Shown here: positions 1 to 7,949 of the stretch, in pieces
How positions within the stretch are numbered: the first letter of the stretch is position 1
Layout of the letters: the number at the start of each line of letters is the position of its first letter
Assembly: GCA_938743325.2 (NCBI GenBank)
Contig: OW568868.1
Span: 186,001 to 250,000, forward strand
Source of the DNA: Pycnococcus provasolii
Lineage: Eukaryota > Chlorophyta > Pseudoscourfieldiophyceae > Pseudoscourfieldiales > Pycnococcaceae
Direction of reading: 5' to 3'
DNA: 64,000 bases
Translations under genes and position numbers: made by a program
Notes under the pieces: model-generated
Databases searched by the model: none
What the model was told of the DNA's origin: nothing
Seen by the model: the letters and a program-made list of their open reading frames with translations, nothing else

Positions 1-134
1 GCACACTCTGTGAAGATCACCCGCGATCGTCTGGGACGCTTCTTCCTGATATACACGAAATCCACGCCGTGGGACGAGCTCCCGAAGCAGGAACCGCTTG
101 AGAATCGAAGCATGGTCGCCCTTGATCCCGGTGT
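1..134 (+). pseudogene. Fanzor/TnpB-like nuclease gene, left part (gene runs in from before the window)
   Basis: The frame is open from base 1 with no start, so the gene begins outside the window. It reads a beta-strand rich stretch (GRFFLIYTKSTPW) and then VALDPGV, the RuvC-I motif of the OrfB/TnpB/Fanzor family, whose aspartate is the first catalytic metal ligand. Seen: the frame stops being nuclease-like exactly where the Copia LTR begins. Known: this family consists of RNA-guided DNA nucleases carried by transposons; eukaryotic forms are called Fanzor. Inference: this is the front of the same gene as 4757-5350, cut by the LTR element. The 5 bases next to the LTR (GGTGT) are repeated on the other side as target-site duplication. 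The interrupted locus is unlikely to make an active nuclease. Confidence 0.8.
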
Positions 135-350
135 TGTGGCAGGTGGCGCCTTGAGTTGCCGCGGTACGCTCTGCCGCGCGTACACTTACGAAGGAGTACT
201 TAAGGTAAACCGGAAAAAGGTGAGAGTTACACGTAAAGGGAAACAAAGACAACCGTTCCTAAGGCGGCTATCCCCGGGGACTTCCCCGGGGGCCTTAGGG
301 GTCAAGAGCCTTGTTCGGCGTTAACCACCTGAATTAGGGGTTAAGCCACA
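135..350 (-). repeat. Copia LTR (3' LTR in element orientation)
   Basis: This 216-base copy is identical, as far as I can read, to 4541-4756. It contains the GC palindrome CCCCGGGGACTTCCCCGGGG near 274-294. The flanking base set GGTGT at 130-134 is the left target-site duplication. Confidence 0.93.
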
Positions 351-573
351 CACCACCCACGCCGAACAGGCGAAGGTGCTGCACGTGTAAGGTAAAACTG
401 AAGGTAAAAGAAAAACCACAAAAGGTGGAAAAGAAACCGAAAACGAAAATGAAACCGATGAGGACACTGTCCGGCCAATGCCATGCATGGACCCAAAATT
501 GCCACGAAGGCGTATAAACAAAAAGAAAAGAAAAGAAAAGATGAGAGAGCGTCAGGGTGATCAGTCCTGCGCA

Positions 574-3500
574 TTAGAATGCATCGCCATCGGCGTGTGC
601 TGTGGTCTGCTTCATGCGTTTGGCTGACGGCTCATCGGCCGATGCCTGCGCTGAAGTCCTAATGAAATTTAGTACGCGGTAACCCCACGACTTAAGTACC
701 TGCATGAGGTGTTGAATTCGTTGAAAAGACAAAGGTTTTGTGAGTGCATCAGATGGGTTATCGTCACCTGGAGTATGAAGGAGCTTGAAGACTCCAGCAC
801 GAGCGTGCTCGCGCGTAAAGAACAATCGCGTCCTGATATGCTTCATGGACGTGTTGTGAATCGGATTGGTCAAGATATTTCTGCACGTAGTTGAGTCGCT
901 GAAGAGGAAAGTTTGCACGCTTAGTTGAAAAGCATGAAGAAACAACTGCTTCCAATAGAGAAGATGAGTGACTGCGGTCGCTCCGGCGACGGTCTCGGCC
1001 TCTCCACTGCTCAGAGTAGTATACGGCTGATGCTTGCAGTACCAATCCAAAAGACAATTGCCACATGTAACATACAATCCAGAAATACTTCGCCCAGTTA
1101 TAGGACAGCTTGCGTGACTCGCATCAACCAGAACTGATAGGGCCAGTGGCTGATCGATAGCCTTATACTCCAGACCTTCTTCACATGTGTTGACCAGGTA
1201 AGTAAGAATCCGAATCAACTGATTCCAATGCGTGGGATCAGGATTACTTAACGCCCGAGAAATAACAATCAGCGCAACGCTGATATCATGACGTGTGCAT
1301 CTATTCACCCACAGAAGAGCTGAGAATAAAGAAAGGAAAGGCCTAGTCTTCATCTTGAGCTTTTCAGCCTCGGTCAGCTCAGACTTAACCTTAATGACGA
1401 AATGAGATGACATAGGAGTATTAATTTCCGGGTTCTGCTCCAAATTGTAGGTGCGAGCCAAATCCATTATGTATGCCTTTTGGTTTAGCAGAAATGATCC
1501 ATCAGGTAGATAGTTAACCTTTATGTTGAACATTCGGGTGAGCTGCTCCTGCTGCGAGCCAATATCGAATCGCTTGCAGAGTGCATCCATGAATCTGTCA
1601 CGTTCTAAGTGATCGGAGTAGGCGATCTTTCCATCGTCCGTATGCACAAACAATGCAATGATGGGAACTCCATTCTTGTGAAGGAACCAGAGACTGGTGT
1701 CGGCGGGTGACTGAGACATGCCATACCCTTCCAAGAAAGAGAAGAAGTCAACCATCCAGTTGTGCCCGCTCTGACGCAATCCGTAAAGAGACTTGACTAA
1801 CAGCCATATCAATTCGTTTCCATTTTCATCGTAGCGCTCCAGACCATGTGGCGGCTTCATGTAAATCGTCTCAGTCAGGTAGCTATGAAGGTAAGCAGCG
1901 CGGACATCGAACTCGTCCATCTTCATTTCATACGTTACCACGATAAACATAAACATCCGCATGGTAGATACCTTCGGAGTAGATGCGTATGTCTCAAAGA
2001 AATCCACGCCAAAGATCTGAGTAAAACCTTGAGCCACCAATCGAGCCTTAGCTTTGAGAAGAAGTCCAGTGATTGGGTCGAACTTGATCTCAAATATGAC
2101 GCGACCTCTGATCGTATGTTGTCCAGCTGGAAGGTACACCCAGCGGTATACGCCGTTCCGTTCCATGTTACTGATCTCGGTGCCCATAGCCTCAAGGTAC
2201 AGTGACTTGAGCGGACCAGGTTTCATAGCCATGAGCTCGCGGCTATTCGTCGGAACAAATATATTCTTGCGATTCTCCGATGTGAGAATTGGATTCGTGT
2301 CTGCAGTCTGTGCCGTCATAAGTGCTGCGCTGCCCTTGACATCGAATTCATTTTTCTTCGCATCGTCGAATTCTCCATTCGAGAAAGCGATCTCGTAGAC
2401 TTGCGTATTCGTATCGTATCCAACGATGAGTCCATCCCATCCGGGCCAGGCGTGCAGTTCAACCTTGCGGAACATGTTCTGCTCAGGCTTTGCGTGCTGC
2501 AGTACTTGATCCCATACCTCTGGATGATACTCGAGAAGTCCAATGAGATAAACGAAGGTGGTACCTTTGTTTGCGGTGTGTATCTCTGCAACTGAATTGA
2601 TGAAATCGCCCTCTTGCCAGAGGAACACATCTTTGACTCTGATGTCCTCTAAACGAGTGTTCCTGCGGATGACGGCAGGAGTAAGTCCGTCATGTGAGGA
2701 TCTGCAGAGTCGGTAAACCGCGACATCCCATCGCGTCTTGCCGCATGACTTGCCATTTGGGTGACGGTATACCTCTTCTCCTGCTGGAATGCTGAAGAGG
2801 TATTCCCAGCGGTCAACGGTGACGGACTCCCAGTCCGGTATCACAAGGGTAATGCTGAGTGTCTTGTTTGCGTCGAATACGGCCTCACAATCTCGGATGT
2901 GCAGCTGAAGTTCGGTGACACTCGGAAATGGTGGATTGGCAAATATGGAATCATAGTTTTTGAGCCGATCTATGGATTCTGCGAATGGTGTGTCAGGATT
3001 GGAGCCGCGTGCAAGGCGTTGGTTGGCTCCATCCGTACGGTTGTAAGCTTCGTAGGTGTGGTCGCCAGTTATCCGCGTGATGCGCTTGTACACCCGGTCG
3101 TTGACCATCTGTTCGCTGTGACCGTGGATGCCCAATGCGCCGAGGTCGGGTTCGCCACCACCCTCAATTGGCGATGCACCACCCTCAGTTGGCGGTGCTT
3201 GATTGAGCGCGTCATGGATGAACTTGTCGACCTCGTCCAAACCATCTCCTCCACCACCCTCGACAGGCGCAGCCGTGCCAGAAACGGTGTGGCTGTCGAC
3301 GCCCGAGATGGTGTTGTCGGAACTCGTGGCGAGTTCGACGGAGAGAAGGCGATGTCCGCGGATGTATACTGTATCTGTTACGGGATCGTAGACGTATGCG
3401 CTGTGCGCGTCTTTGAAACCTAGATAGATGTACTGCTTCCCATGGGTTGGGGCAGGTGCTGGTGGTATGTTCGATCGTGATTTGCCCACAGTTGTTGCAC

Positions 3501-3609
3501 AGCTGTGGACGCTTGAGTTGAGGAAGCCCTTCATTCGTAGCGAGCGCTGTCGCGTTTTTCGTGAGGGTCTTCTGCACCTCGGCGGCGACAGCAGTTGCCA
3601 AAGCGGCAT
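574..3609 (-). CDS. Copia pol-like frame (fossil element part)
   Basis: A 1011-codon frame of the LTR element. It holds the post-integrase segment typical of Copia polyproteins (YIYLGFKDAHSAYVYDP), the Copia reverse transcriptase (KARLVAQGF, then DEFDVRAAYL, then ALFVHTDDG in the catalytic aspartate region) and Copia RNase H (LVDASHASC, LSSGEAET), ending with the usual tail NPSDALTKPL. It overlaps the gag-like frame at 3212-3609 in another reading phase. Family and order are clear. It is treated as a fossil, and no statement on activity is made. Confidence 0.9.
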   Translation of the reverse strand: MPLWQLLSPPRCRRPSRKTRQRSLRMKGFLNSSVHSCATTVGKSRSNIPPAPAPTHGKQYIYLGFKDAHSAYVYDPVTDTVYIRGHRLLSVELATSSDNTISGVDSHTVSGTAAPVEGGGGDGLDEVDKFIHDALNQAPPTEGGASPIEGGGEPDLGALGIHGHSEQMVNDRVYKRITRITGDHTYEAYNRTDGANQRLARGSNPDTPFAESIDRLKNYDSIFANPPFPSVTELQLHIRDCEAVFDANKTLSITLVIPDWESVTVDRWEYLFSIPAGEEVYRHPNGKSCGKTRWDVAVYRLCRSSHDGLTPAVIRRNTRLEDIRVKDVFLWQEGDFINSVAEIHTANKGTTFVYLIGLLEYHPEVWDQVLQHAKPEQNMFRKVELHAWPGWDGLIVGYDTNTQVYEIAFSNGEFDDAKKNEFDVKGSAALMTAQTADTNPILTSENRKNIFVPTNSRELMAMKPGPLKSLYLEAMGTEISNMERNGVYRWVYLPAGQHTIRGRVIFEIKFDPITGLLLKAKARLVAQGFTQIFGVDFFETYASTPKVSTMRMFMFIVVTYEMKMDEFDVRAAYLHSYLTETIYMKPPHGLERYDENGNELIWLLVKSLYGLRQSGHNWMVDFFSFLEGYGMSQSPADTSLWFLHKNGVPIIALFVHTDDGKIAYSDHLERDRFMDALCKRFDIGSQQEQLTRMFNIKVNYLPDGSFLLNQKAYIMDLARTYNLEQNPEINTPMSSHFVIKVKSELTEAEKLKMKTRPFLSLFSALLWVNRCTRHDISVALIVISRALSNPDPTHWNQLIRILTYLVNTCEEGLEYKAIDQPLALSVLVDASHASCPITGRSISGLYVTCGNCLLDWYCKHQPYTTLSSGEAETVAGATAVTHLLYWKQLFLHAFQLSVQTFLFSDSTTCRNILTNPIHNTSMKHIRTRLFFTREHARAGVFKLLHTPGDDNPSDALTKPLSFQRIQHLMQVLKSWGYRVLNFIRTSAQASADEPSAKRMKQTTAHADGDAF

Positions 3610-4384
3610 GAGGCGAGATCTTCGGCTTTGGTGTGCGATTTTCCTCCTGCTGCGCCTTGCGCTTTCCTCCTTTCATCTTCTGCTCGTGCTCGGCGCGATC
3701 TGTCGCATAGTGGTTCTGGACTGCCTGCTTAAGCTCGAGATACGTCGGCATGACCATCCCAGGTATCTTCATGGAGTCCAAAATACTGCGGTATTTGTCG
3801 GTATTCACCGTCCGCATGAGCAAGGCGATCTTCATGTTGTCCGGTGTGCCTGGGAAAAACTCGGTCAAAATACGCTCCAGCGACTGCAGGTTCGGAGCGG
3901 GATCTTGATGCATAGTGGTTTCGATGTTCAGTAGCTCCGTCAGCGCTGATATGGTGTTCGCGAGGTTAGGAGCTCCGTGAAGTTTCCAAAGACGGTGAAG
4001 GAGTAGTATGCCGTTTTTCTTCTCGTTCTCGTACGCGTCGTTTGCAGCCTGAGACAGCGTTGCCTTCACTGCTGTATAGATATAACGTCGGTCGGGAACG
4101 GAGTAGTACTGCACCCAGGTTTCTTCGTCGATCTCTTCAAGGTTCTCAAGTTTGATGTCTCTCTCGATGTTGTAGAAGCCAACTTCCTCTAGCTGCTCCA
4201 CAACCGCCTTGAACCAGCGACGGTACTGTTTCTGCTGCCCGTCGTATTTCTTTTTGTCCAAAGCGTTTAGTATGGCGTCCGTAGTGCTGTTGCGGGATTT
4301 CTCTCGCTTCAGGTGCGTCATACCGTCAGTAAGGCCCTCAGCGGCCATAGGGTCCATGATTTGCAGCCGAGTGGTGTTGTCCAA
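3212..4384 (-). CDS. Copia gag-like frame (fossil element part)
   Basis: A 390-codon frame placed directly after the 5' LTR in element orientation. The first two thirds resemble the helical UBN2/gag region of Copia elements (MDNTTRLQIMDPMAAEG start, then KQYRRWFKAVVEQLEE and a late EFFPGTP). A CCHC-like zinc knuckle (CNNCG, then H and C) with wider spacing than the usual form follows. Its end overlaps the pol-like frame in a different phase. Confidence 0.8.
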   Translation of the reverse strand: MDNTTRLQIMDPMAAEGLTDGMTHLKREKSRNSTTDAILNALDKKKYDGQQKQYRRWFKAVVEQLEEVGFYNIERDIKLENLEEIDEETWVQYYSVPDRRYIYTAVKATLSQAANDAYENEKKNGILLLHRLWKLHGAPNLANTISALTELLNIETTMHQDPAPNLQSLERILTEFFPGTPDNMKIALLMRTVNTDKYRSILDSMKIPGMVMPTYLELKQAVQNHYATDRAEHEQKMKGGKRKAQQEENRTPKPKISPHAALATAVAAEVQKTLTKNATALATNEGLPQLKRPQLCNNCGQITIEHTTSTCPNPWEAVHLSRFQRRAQRIRLRSRNRYSIHPRTSPSLRRTRHEFRQHHLGRRQPHRFWHGCACRGWWRRWFGRGRQVHP

Positions 4385-4540
4385 GAGATTTCACTTCGAG
4401 ATTTCCAAAGATGCTGTAGATCTAGAGATCTGTGTTTCGAGGATCAGGAGATTTACGTTTCGAGATTTTCGGTTCGTTGGTTCCCGGTAAAGAAAAATAG
4501 TCCAAGTATAACCTTCGTGCGGTCCTTAGACACAAGCTTG

Positions 4541-4756
4541 TGTGGCAGGTGGCGCCTTGAGTTGCCGCGGTACGCTCTGCCGCGCGTACACTTACGAAGG
4601 AGTACTTAAGGTAAACCGGAAAAAGGTGAGAGTTACACGTAAAGGGAAACAAAGACAACCGTTCCTAAGGCGGCTATCCCCGGGGACTTCCCCGGGGGCC
4701 TTAGGGGTCAAGAGCCTTGTTCGGCGTTAACCACCTGAATTAGGGGTTAAGCCACA
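4541..4756 (-). repeat. Copia LTR (5' LTR in element orientation)
   Basis: A 216-base repeat identical to 135-350. The right target-site duplication GGTGT follows at 4757-4761. The element's internal region begins to the left of 4541. Confidence 0.93.
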
Positions 4757-5350
4757 GGTGTACGTACATTCCAGACCAAGTACTCGCCTCACGGGGTTGG
4801 AAAGTATTGCAGCGGCAATCGCGGATTCAACAAGGTGTTTGAGCTTGCGGAGAAATGCGACGAGACCATCCGCCGTCTCGCCGACGATTCGCTCAGCAAC
4901 CACGATCGCAAGAAGTTGCTCCGCACGAAGAACCTGCTCATCGAACGACAGAACAACTTGGTCACCGAGCTTCACCGGAAGGTAGCGCTGGATCTCTGCA
5001 ATAACTACGATACGATTTTGATCCCAACTTTCGAGACATCACAGATGACCAAGAAGCATGACCCGTACAAGAACACACGGCGGAAGATCAACGCCAAGAC
5101 GGCTCGTTCCATGCTGACGCTGCGCCACTTTAACTTTCGGACGTACCTGCAGGACAAGGCCGTGATGATGGGGAAAGAGGTGGTGACTGTGGGAGAGCAC
5201 TTTACGTCAGTGACGTGCGGTGCTTGCGGTTTCATCAACGAGAAGCTCGGCGGCTCCTTGACGTTTACGTGCCCGAGCTGCAAGTTCACCTGCGACCGCG
5301 ACGAGAATGCGGGGCGGAACATCTTCATCAAGCACTTGACGGTAAAATGA
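4757..5350 (+). pseudogene. Fanzor/TnpB-like nuclease gene, right part (RuvC-II, zinc ribbon, RuvC-III)
   Basis: In frame from the LTR edge the sequence reads GVRTFQTKYSP, the residues that normally follow the RuvC-I aspartate in this family. A helical stretch and TILIPTFETSQM with the RuvC-II glutamate come next, then a zinc ribbon (CGACGF, CPSCKF) and CDRDENAGRNI with the RuvC-III aspartate, ending at TAA 5350. All catalytic and zinc-binding residues I look for on this side are kept, so the gene was probably intact until the insertion. The zinc ribbon and the FETS and DRDENAGRNI motifs resemble IS607-type TnpB and Fanzor2, which is an inference. No transposase or serine recombinase gene is visible beside it in the window. 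A translation from an internal GTG at 4835 is possible but would lack RuvC-I. Confidence 0.88.
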
Positions 5351-5353
5351 GGG

Positions 5354-5383
5354 TTTTTTTTTTTTCGGGTTTGCTACAACCCG
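5354..5383 (+). other. T-run and hairpin just after the Fanzor stop
   Basis: Three bases after the stop there is a run of twelve T, followed by a perfect six-base-pair hairpin, CGGGTT at 5366-5371 and AACCCG at 5378-5383 with loop TGCTAC. In TnpB and Fanzor systems the guide RNA scaffold overlaps the 3' end of the gene and ends near the element's right end, so this could belong to that RNA. It could also be an unrelated 3' UTR structure. Confidence 0.4.
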
Positions 5384-5501
5384 GACTGCGAATGGAAGCA
5401 GATGGAAGTGCTTAAACTTCTTATGACCTAATGTAACAGAACCTCTCCCAGCCACGAGTTGCTTATATTCTCATATTCTCCCAACTACCACTTCTTGCTT
5501 G

Positions 5502-6191
5502 ATGCCGGTGCGCGTCGTGCGCCGCGTCGTCGGCGTCGGCGTTCGTGCCTCTACCTCTCATAGTAGTAGTAGTAGTTGTTGTAGGAGAAGTCTCCTGCCT
5601 TTATCAGGTGGTGGTAACAGGCGCATACGCACAGCTTGCTCAGGCGGCTCTGAACCACCCAACGGTACAACCACCACAACATCCGAAGCCTCTGAGAAAG
5701 TGCGTGTCGCGTTCAGGGAACTTTACCCGCCCAACTCCAACCAAACCGTCAAATATGGCGTGCTCAAGGCGGACGTCGACGTCGCCGCCATACCCGACGA
5801 AAGTACGCAGGCAAAGCTCAGGGAGGAGGCGGCCAAGTCGCTCACGAACATCAACGCCGACGAGCGAGAACGACGCAAGCAAATTGGAACGTACGTTCTC
5901 GCAGCCACGGCAGTTGCGGCGATTGCCATGCTTGCCACGCACGCGTCACCGTCGACGCGTGCCACCATCGCTCTCCCGCTCTTCTTTGGGAGCGGATTTT
6001 ACCTCAGCAGCGTGTTTGGCTTGTGAAACATCGCGCAGGGTGGCGTTTGGGACGTCGACGGAACGGGTCTCCAGGAAATTGAAGACAAGTCCGTCGCCGA
6101 CGCTATCCTGCAGAAGGTGAACAACTTCAACGTCGCGTCTGCCGTTGCAACGGCAGTCGTCGTCGCGGCTTTCTGCGCCATTCCGCTGTAG
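5502..6191 (+). CDS. Candidate selenoprotein: three-pass membrane protein with in-frame TGA
   Basis: From ATG 5502 the frame runs to TGA 6024-6026 and then continues in the same frame for 54 more codons to TAG 6189-6191, giving 229 residues with the TGA at position 175. The first about 60 residues look like an organelle transit peptide (Arg, Ser, few acids). Hydrophobic segments lie near residues 126-145 and 153-173. The TGA sits right after the second one. Beyond it comes a soluble stretch (NIAQGGVWDVDGTGL) and a third hydrophobic end (VASAVATAVVVAAFCAIPL) closing exactly at the stop, so the part behind TGA looks like real protein. A SECIS-like fold lies in the 3' UTR (6332-6406). Small membrane selenoproteins are known from marine green algae. 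Function is unknown. The alternative is a normal stop with a 174-residue product. Confidence 0.65.
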
Positions 6192-6328
6192 GTTGGCGGA
6201 AGTGTTGCTTTGGCGAGAGAAATAGCCTTCAGAGACACGACGTGTGTCGGACGGACAACGGAAGGTGCGCGTGTGGTGGTCGTGGTGACGAAAACATGGT
6301 TGATCGACATCAATACACCAACGCGCTT

Positions 6329-6412
6329 GGCATGACGCGCGCGACGCTGCGAAACAGAGACACGTTCTCTTCGCACTGTATTGTGCGAACGCCGTCGCGC
6401 GCCGAGAATAAA
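6329..6412 (+). promoter_or_regulatory. SECIS-like element followed by AATAAA
   Basis: ATGA at 6332-6335 faces CGAG at 6403-6406, which gives the tandem G.A/A.G core of a eukaryotic SECIS quartet. Directly above it is a perfect ten-base-pair helix (GCGCGCGACG 6337-6346 with CGTCGCGCGC 6393-6402), extended by GCG/CGC. Unpaired AAA comes at 6352-6354, where SECIS elements carry AA. The apical part folds into two small hairpins (6356-6370 and 6371-6388). The quartet-to-AAA spacing is 16 bases, slightly longer than usual. AATAAA at 6407-6412 could be the polyadenylation signal. It lies about 140 bases after the TAG of the preceding gene. Confidence 0.55.
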
Positions 6413-6460
6413 AAGCCTTCCTGTACAACCAAACACGTCGACAGAGTAAAACACTTTTCG

Positions 6461-6931
6461 TTACAAGTACATAGCCATTTGCACCTCCTTGCGCTGAAAT
6501 CCAAGTTTTTCGTAGAATGCGACGTTCTTCTCCGCGCAGTCGAGGATAACCTTGTAGCACCCTTCAACGACTCGGGCGCGCTGCACGCAAGCGTCAACGA
6601 CCATTTTGCCCAGCCCAGCTCCGCGCGCCGACGCATCGACGACGACATCTTCGACGTGTGCACACACAGCGCAGCTGCGCAGGAGCTTGTATTCGAACGT
6701 GACGGATGCCGTGGCGACGATGCAGTTGTCTGACGTGCGCGGAACTACGACGCAAAACTGTCGCGGCATGGCATCCCCGTCGCCGTCGCGGTTGAGCATC
6801 GCGACACGCGCCGCGAACGCCTCTTCCGAAACGTCTGGCGCGGATGTCAGCTGGCGAAGCAACGGCATGAGCGAGTTGCGATCCTCCGGTGCTACGTCGC
6901 GCGGGGGATTGTAGAGAGCACCTGAGGCCAT
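6461..6931 (-). CDS. GNA1: Glucosamine-6-phosphate N-acetyltransferase (GNAT family)
   Basis: A protein of 156 residues from the ATG giving MASGALYNP; an upstream in-frame ATG at 7090 would add 53 Arg/Pro-rich residues that look non-coding. The GNAT fold is clear: a conserved beta segment HVEDVVVDASARG, the acetyl-CoA loop RGAGLGKMVV and the end ILDCAEKNVAFYEKLGF, all typical of GNA1. It transfers acetyl from acetyl-CoA to glucosamine 6-phosphate on the way to UDP-GlcNAc, in the cytosol. Length matches the family. The gene is convergent with the selenoprotein candidate. Its stop is about 50 bases beyond the AATAAA of that gene, so the two 3' UTRs are probably tight or overlapping. Confidence 0.88.
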   Translation of the reverse strand: MASGALYNPPRDVAPEDRNSLMPLLRQLTSAPDVSEEAFAARVAMLNRDGDGDAMPRQFCVVVPRTSDNCIVATASVTFEYKLLRSCAVCAHVEDVVVDASARGAGLGKMVVDACVQRARVVEGCYKVILDCAEKNVAFYEKLGFQRKEVQMAMYL

Positions 6932-7119
6932 GGTTGCAGGTGCAGGAGCAGGAGGCTGAGGCCGAGGCCTTCTTTGGAATGTTGTTGTTGTTGTAAGACG
7001 CTCCTGCTGACGCGCACCAGCACGATGTGTATGCGCACGAGCTGGGGGCATGCGCAAGTGATGGCGGGCAATTCGGCAAAACCTCGGCAAGGTCCCCCCG
7101 GCCCGGGCCCCCGGGACCC

Positions 7120-7580
7120 GGGCCGGACCAAGTCCAAGGGCCCGGGGCCCCTTCCATACCGGCCCGTAGACGATGCGCTACCGAGGCGGCGTACACCGCG
7201 CTTAGGTCAGGCTTTGAGGCACGGTCTGGAACGACGCATGAATTTGAGAACTCCGCAAGTGCGCGGTGTTGTCGTTCGAGCAAGGCCAAGAGCATAAGCT
7301 TCCTCCAATCGTTCAAGTCGCTGCCTGCGACGACACGAATCAGAGCACGCTTACTATTAGTCTCCCTCTCCTCTTCTTCACGCTGTGCTCTCTTTAGAAA
7401 GAGTATGGCGTTCCAATTAGCCATCTCTTCTAGTGCATTCCATCCACCAACATTGTCTCTCGAAAGCCCTCCAAGAGGCACCGTTACCTGCAGTATGCCA
7501 TCCTTCGCTGCCCGGCGTAACACTTGAATGGCCTCCGCGAAAGGGTATACACGGATTTTCGCGGATCGTTGCCCCCCCAC
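7120..7580 (-). CDS. Unrecognised open frame, possibly a gene fragment
   Basis: A minus-strand frame of about 150 codons reads MGGQRSAKIRVYPFAEAI, then RAQREEEERETNSKRALI and WRKLMLLALLERQHRAL, before it runs into GC-rich repeats (about 7080-7160) and loses protein character. Composition is that of a real alpha-helical protein but I recognise no family. It lies between GNA1 and a Copia relic, so it may be a piece of a broken mobile element or of a host gene. No start or partner can be fixed from the sequence. Confidence 0.3.
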
Positions 7581-7650
7581 GAGATGTCGACGGCTTTGAG
7601 ATCTCTTTTTTCAAATTTCTTTTGCTCGCGCTGAGCGCTGTACCACCTTT

Positions 7651-7947
7651 TTGTGTGTCAGGAACACATTGACGAACCCGATCCATACGACGACCATGAA
7701 ACATGTCCGCACCCGTATGTTCTATGTTCGCGAATTGGTCGGAGCTGGCCGGTTCAGTTTCTACCACATTCCTGGCATTCACAACCCCGCTGACATGCTC
7801 ACTAAACCTTTGGATGGATCTACCATACGCCACCTCAAGCGCACGTTGCGCTCGTGGGGTGGTGATGTTGCGGTATCTGATAGCAAGCGACAGACTGGCA
7901 CGAGCACACCGATCGACCCGTCCCCGAAGCGTCAACGACGCTACTGA
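7651..7947 (+). mobile_element. Copia relic, RNase H tail only
   Basis: The frame reads TNPIHTTTMKHVRTRMFYVR and GIHNPADMLTKPLDG, which matches the end of Copia RNase H and resembles, without being identical to, the same stretch of the element at 135-4756 (NPIHNTSMKHIRTR, NPSDALTKPL). It is therefore a different, older copy. Broken: only the end of pol is present. I found no paired LTRs around it; GC-rich and direct-repeat sequence at 8010-8360 could be its downstream flank. Confidence 0.75.
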
Positions 7948-7949
7948 CT

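Larger units (their letters stand above)
135..4756 (-). mobile_element. Copia (Ty1-type) LTR retrotransposon, recent insertion
   Basis: A 4622-base element bounded by two identical direct repeats of 216 bases, each starting TGTGGC and ending GCCACA, the TG...CA ends usual for LTRs. The host duplication GGTGT lies at 130-134 and 4757-4761. The element is transcribed leftward. Recognisable parts are a gag-like frame with a zinc knuckle and a pol-like frame with reverse transcriptase and RNase H in two overlapping frames. I did not recognise a protease or integrase core, so it looks incomplete, with about one break, and would depend on relatives for movement. Identical LTRs imply a very young insertion. 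It lies inside the Fanzor gene. Confidence 0.93.

Noticed and set aside
10-324. A 104-codon frame from the left edge
   Set aside because: It is the Fanzor frame running by chance into the Copia LTR; only 1-134 is nuclease sequence.
2761-3423. A plus-strand frame of 220 codons
   Set aside because: It lies opposite the Copia pol-like frame and has no family features, so it is a mirror frame.
5946-6560. A minus frame of 204 codons over the selenoprotein candidate
   Set aside because: It is antisense to the candidate gene and its SECIS-like element and shows no family features.
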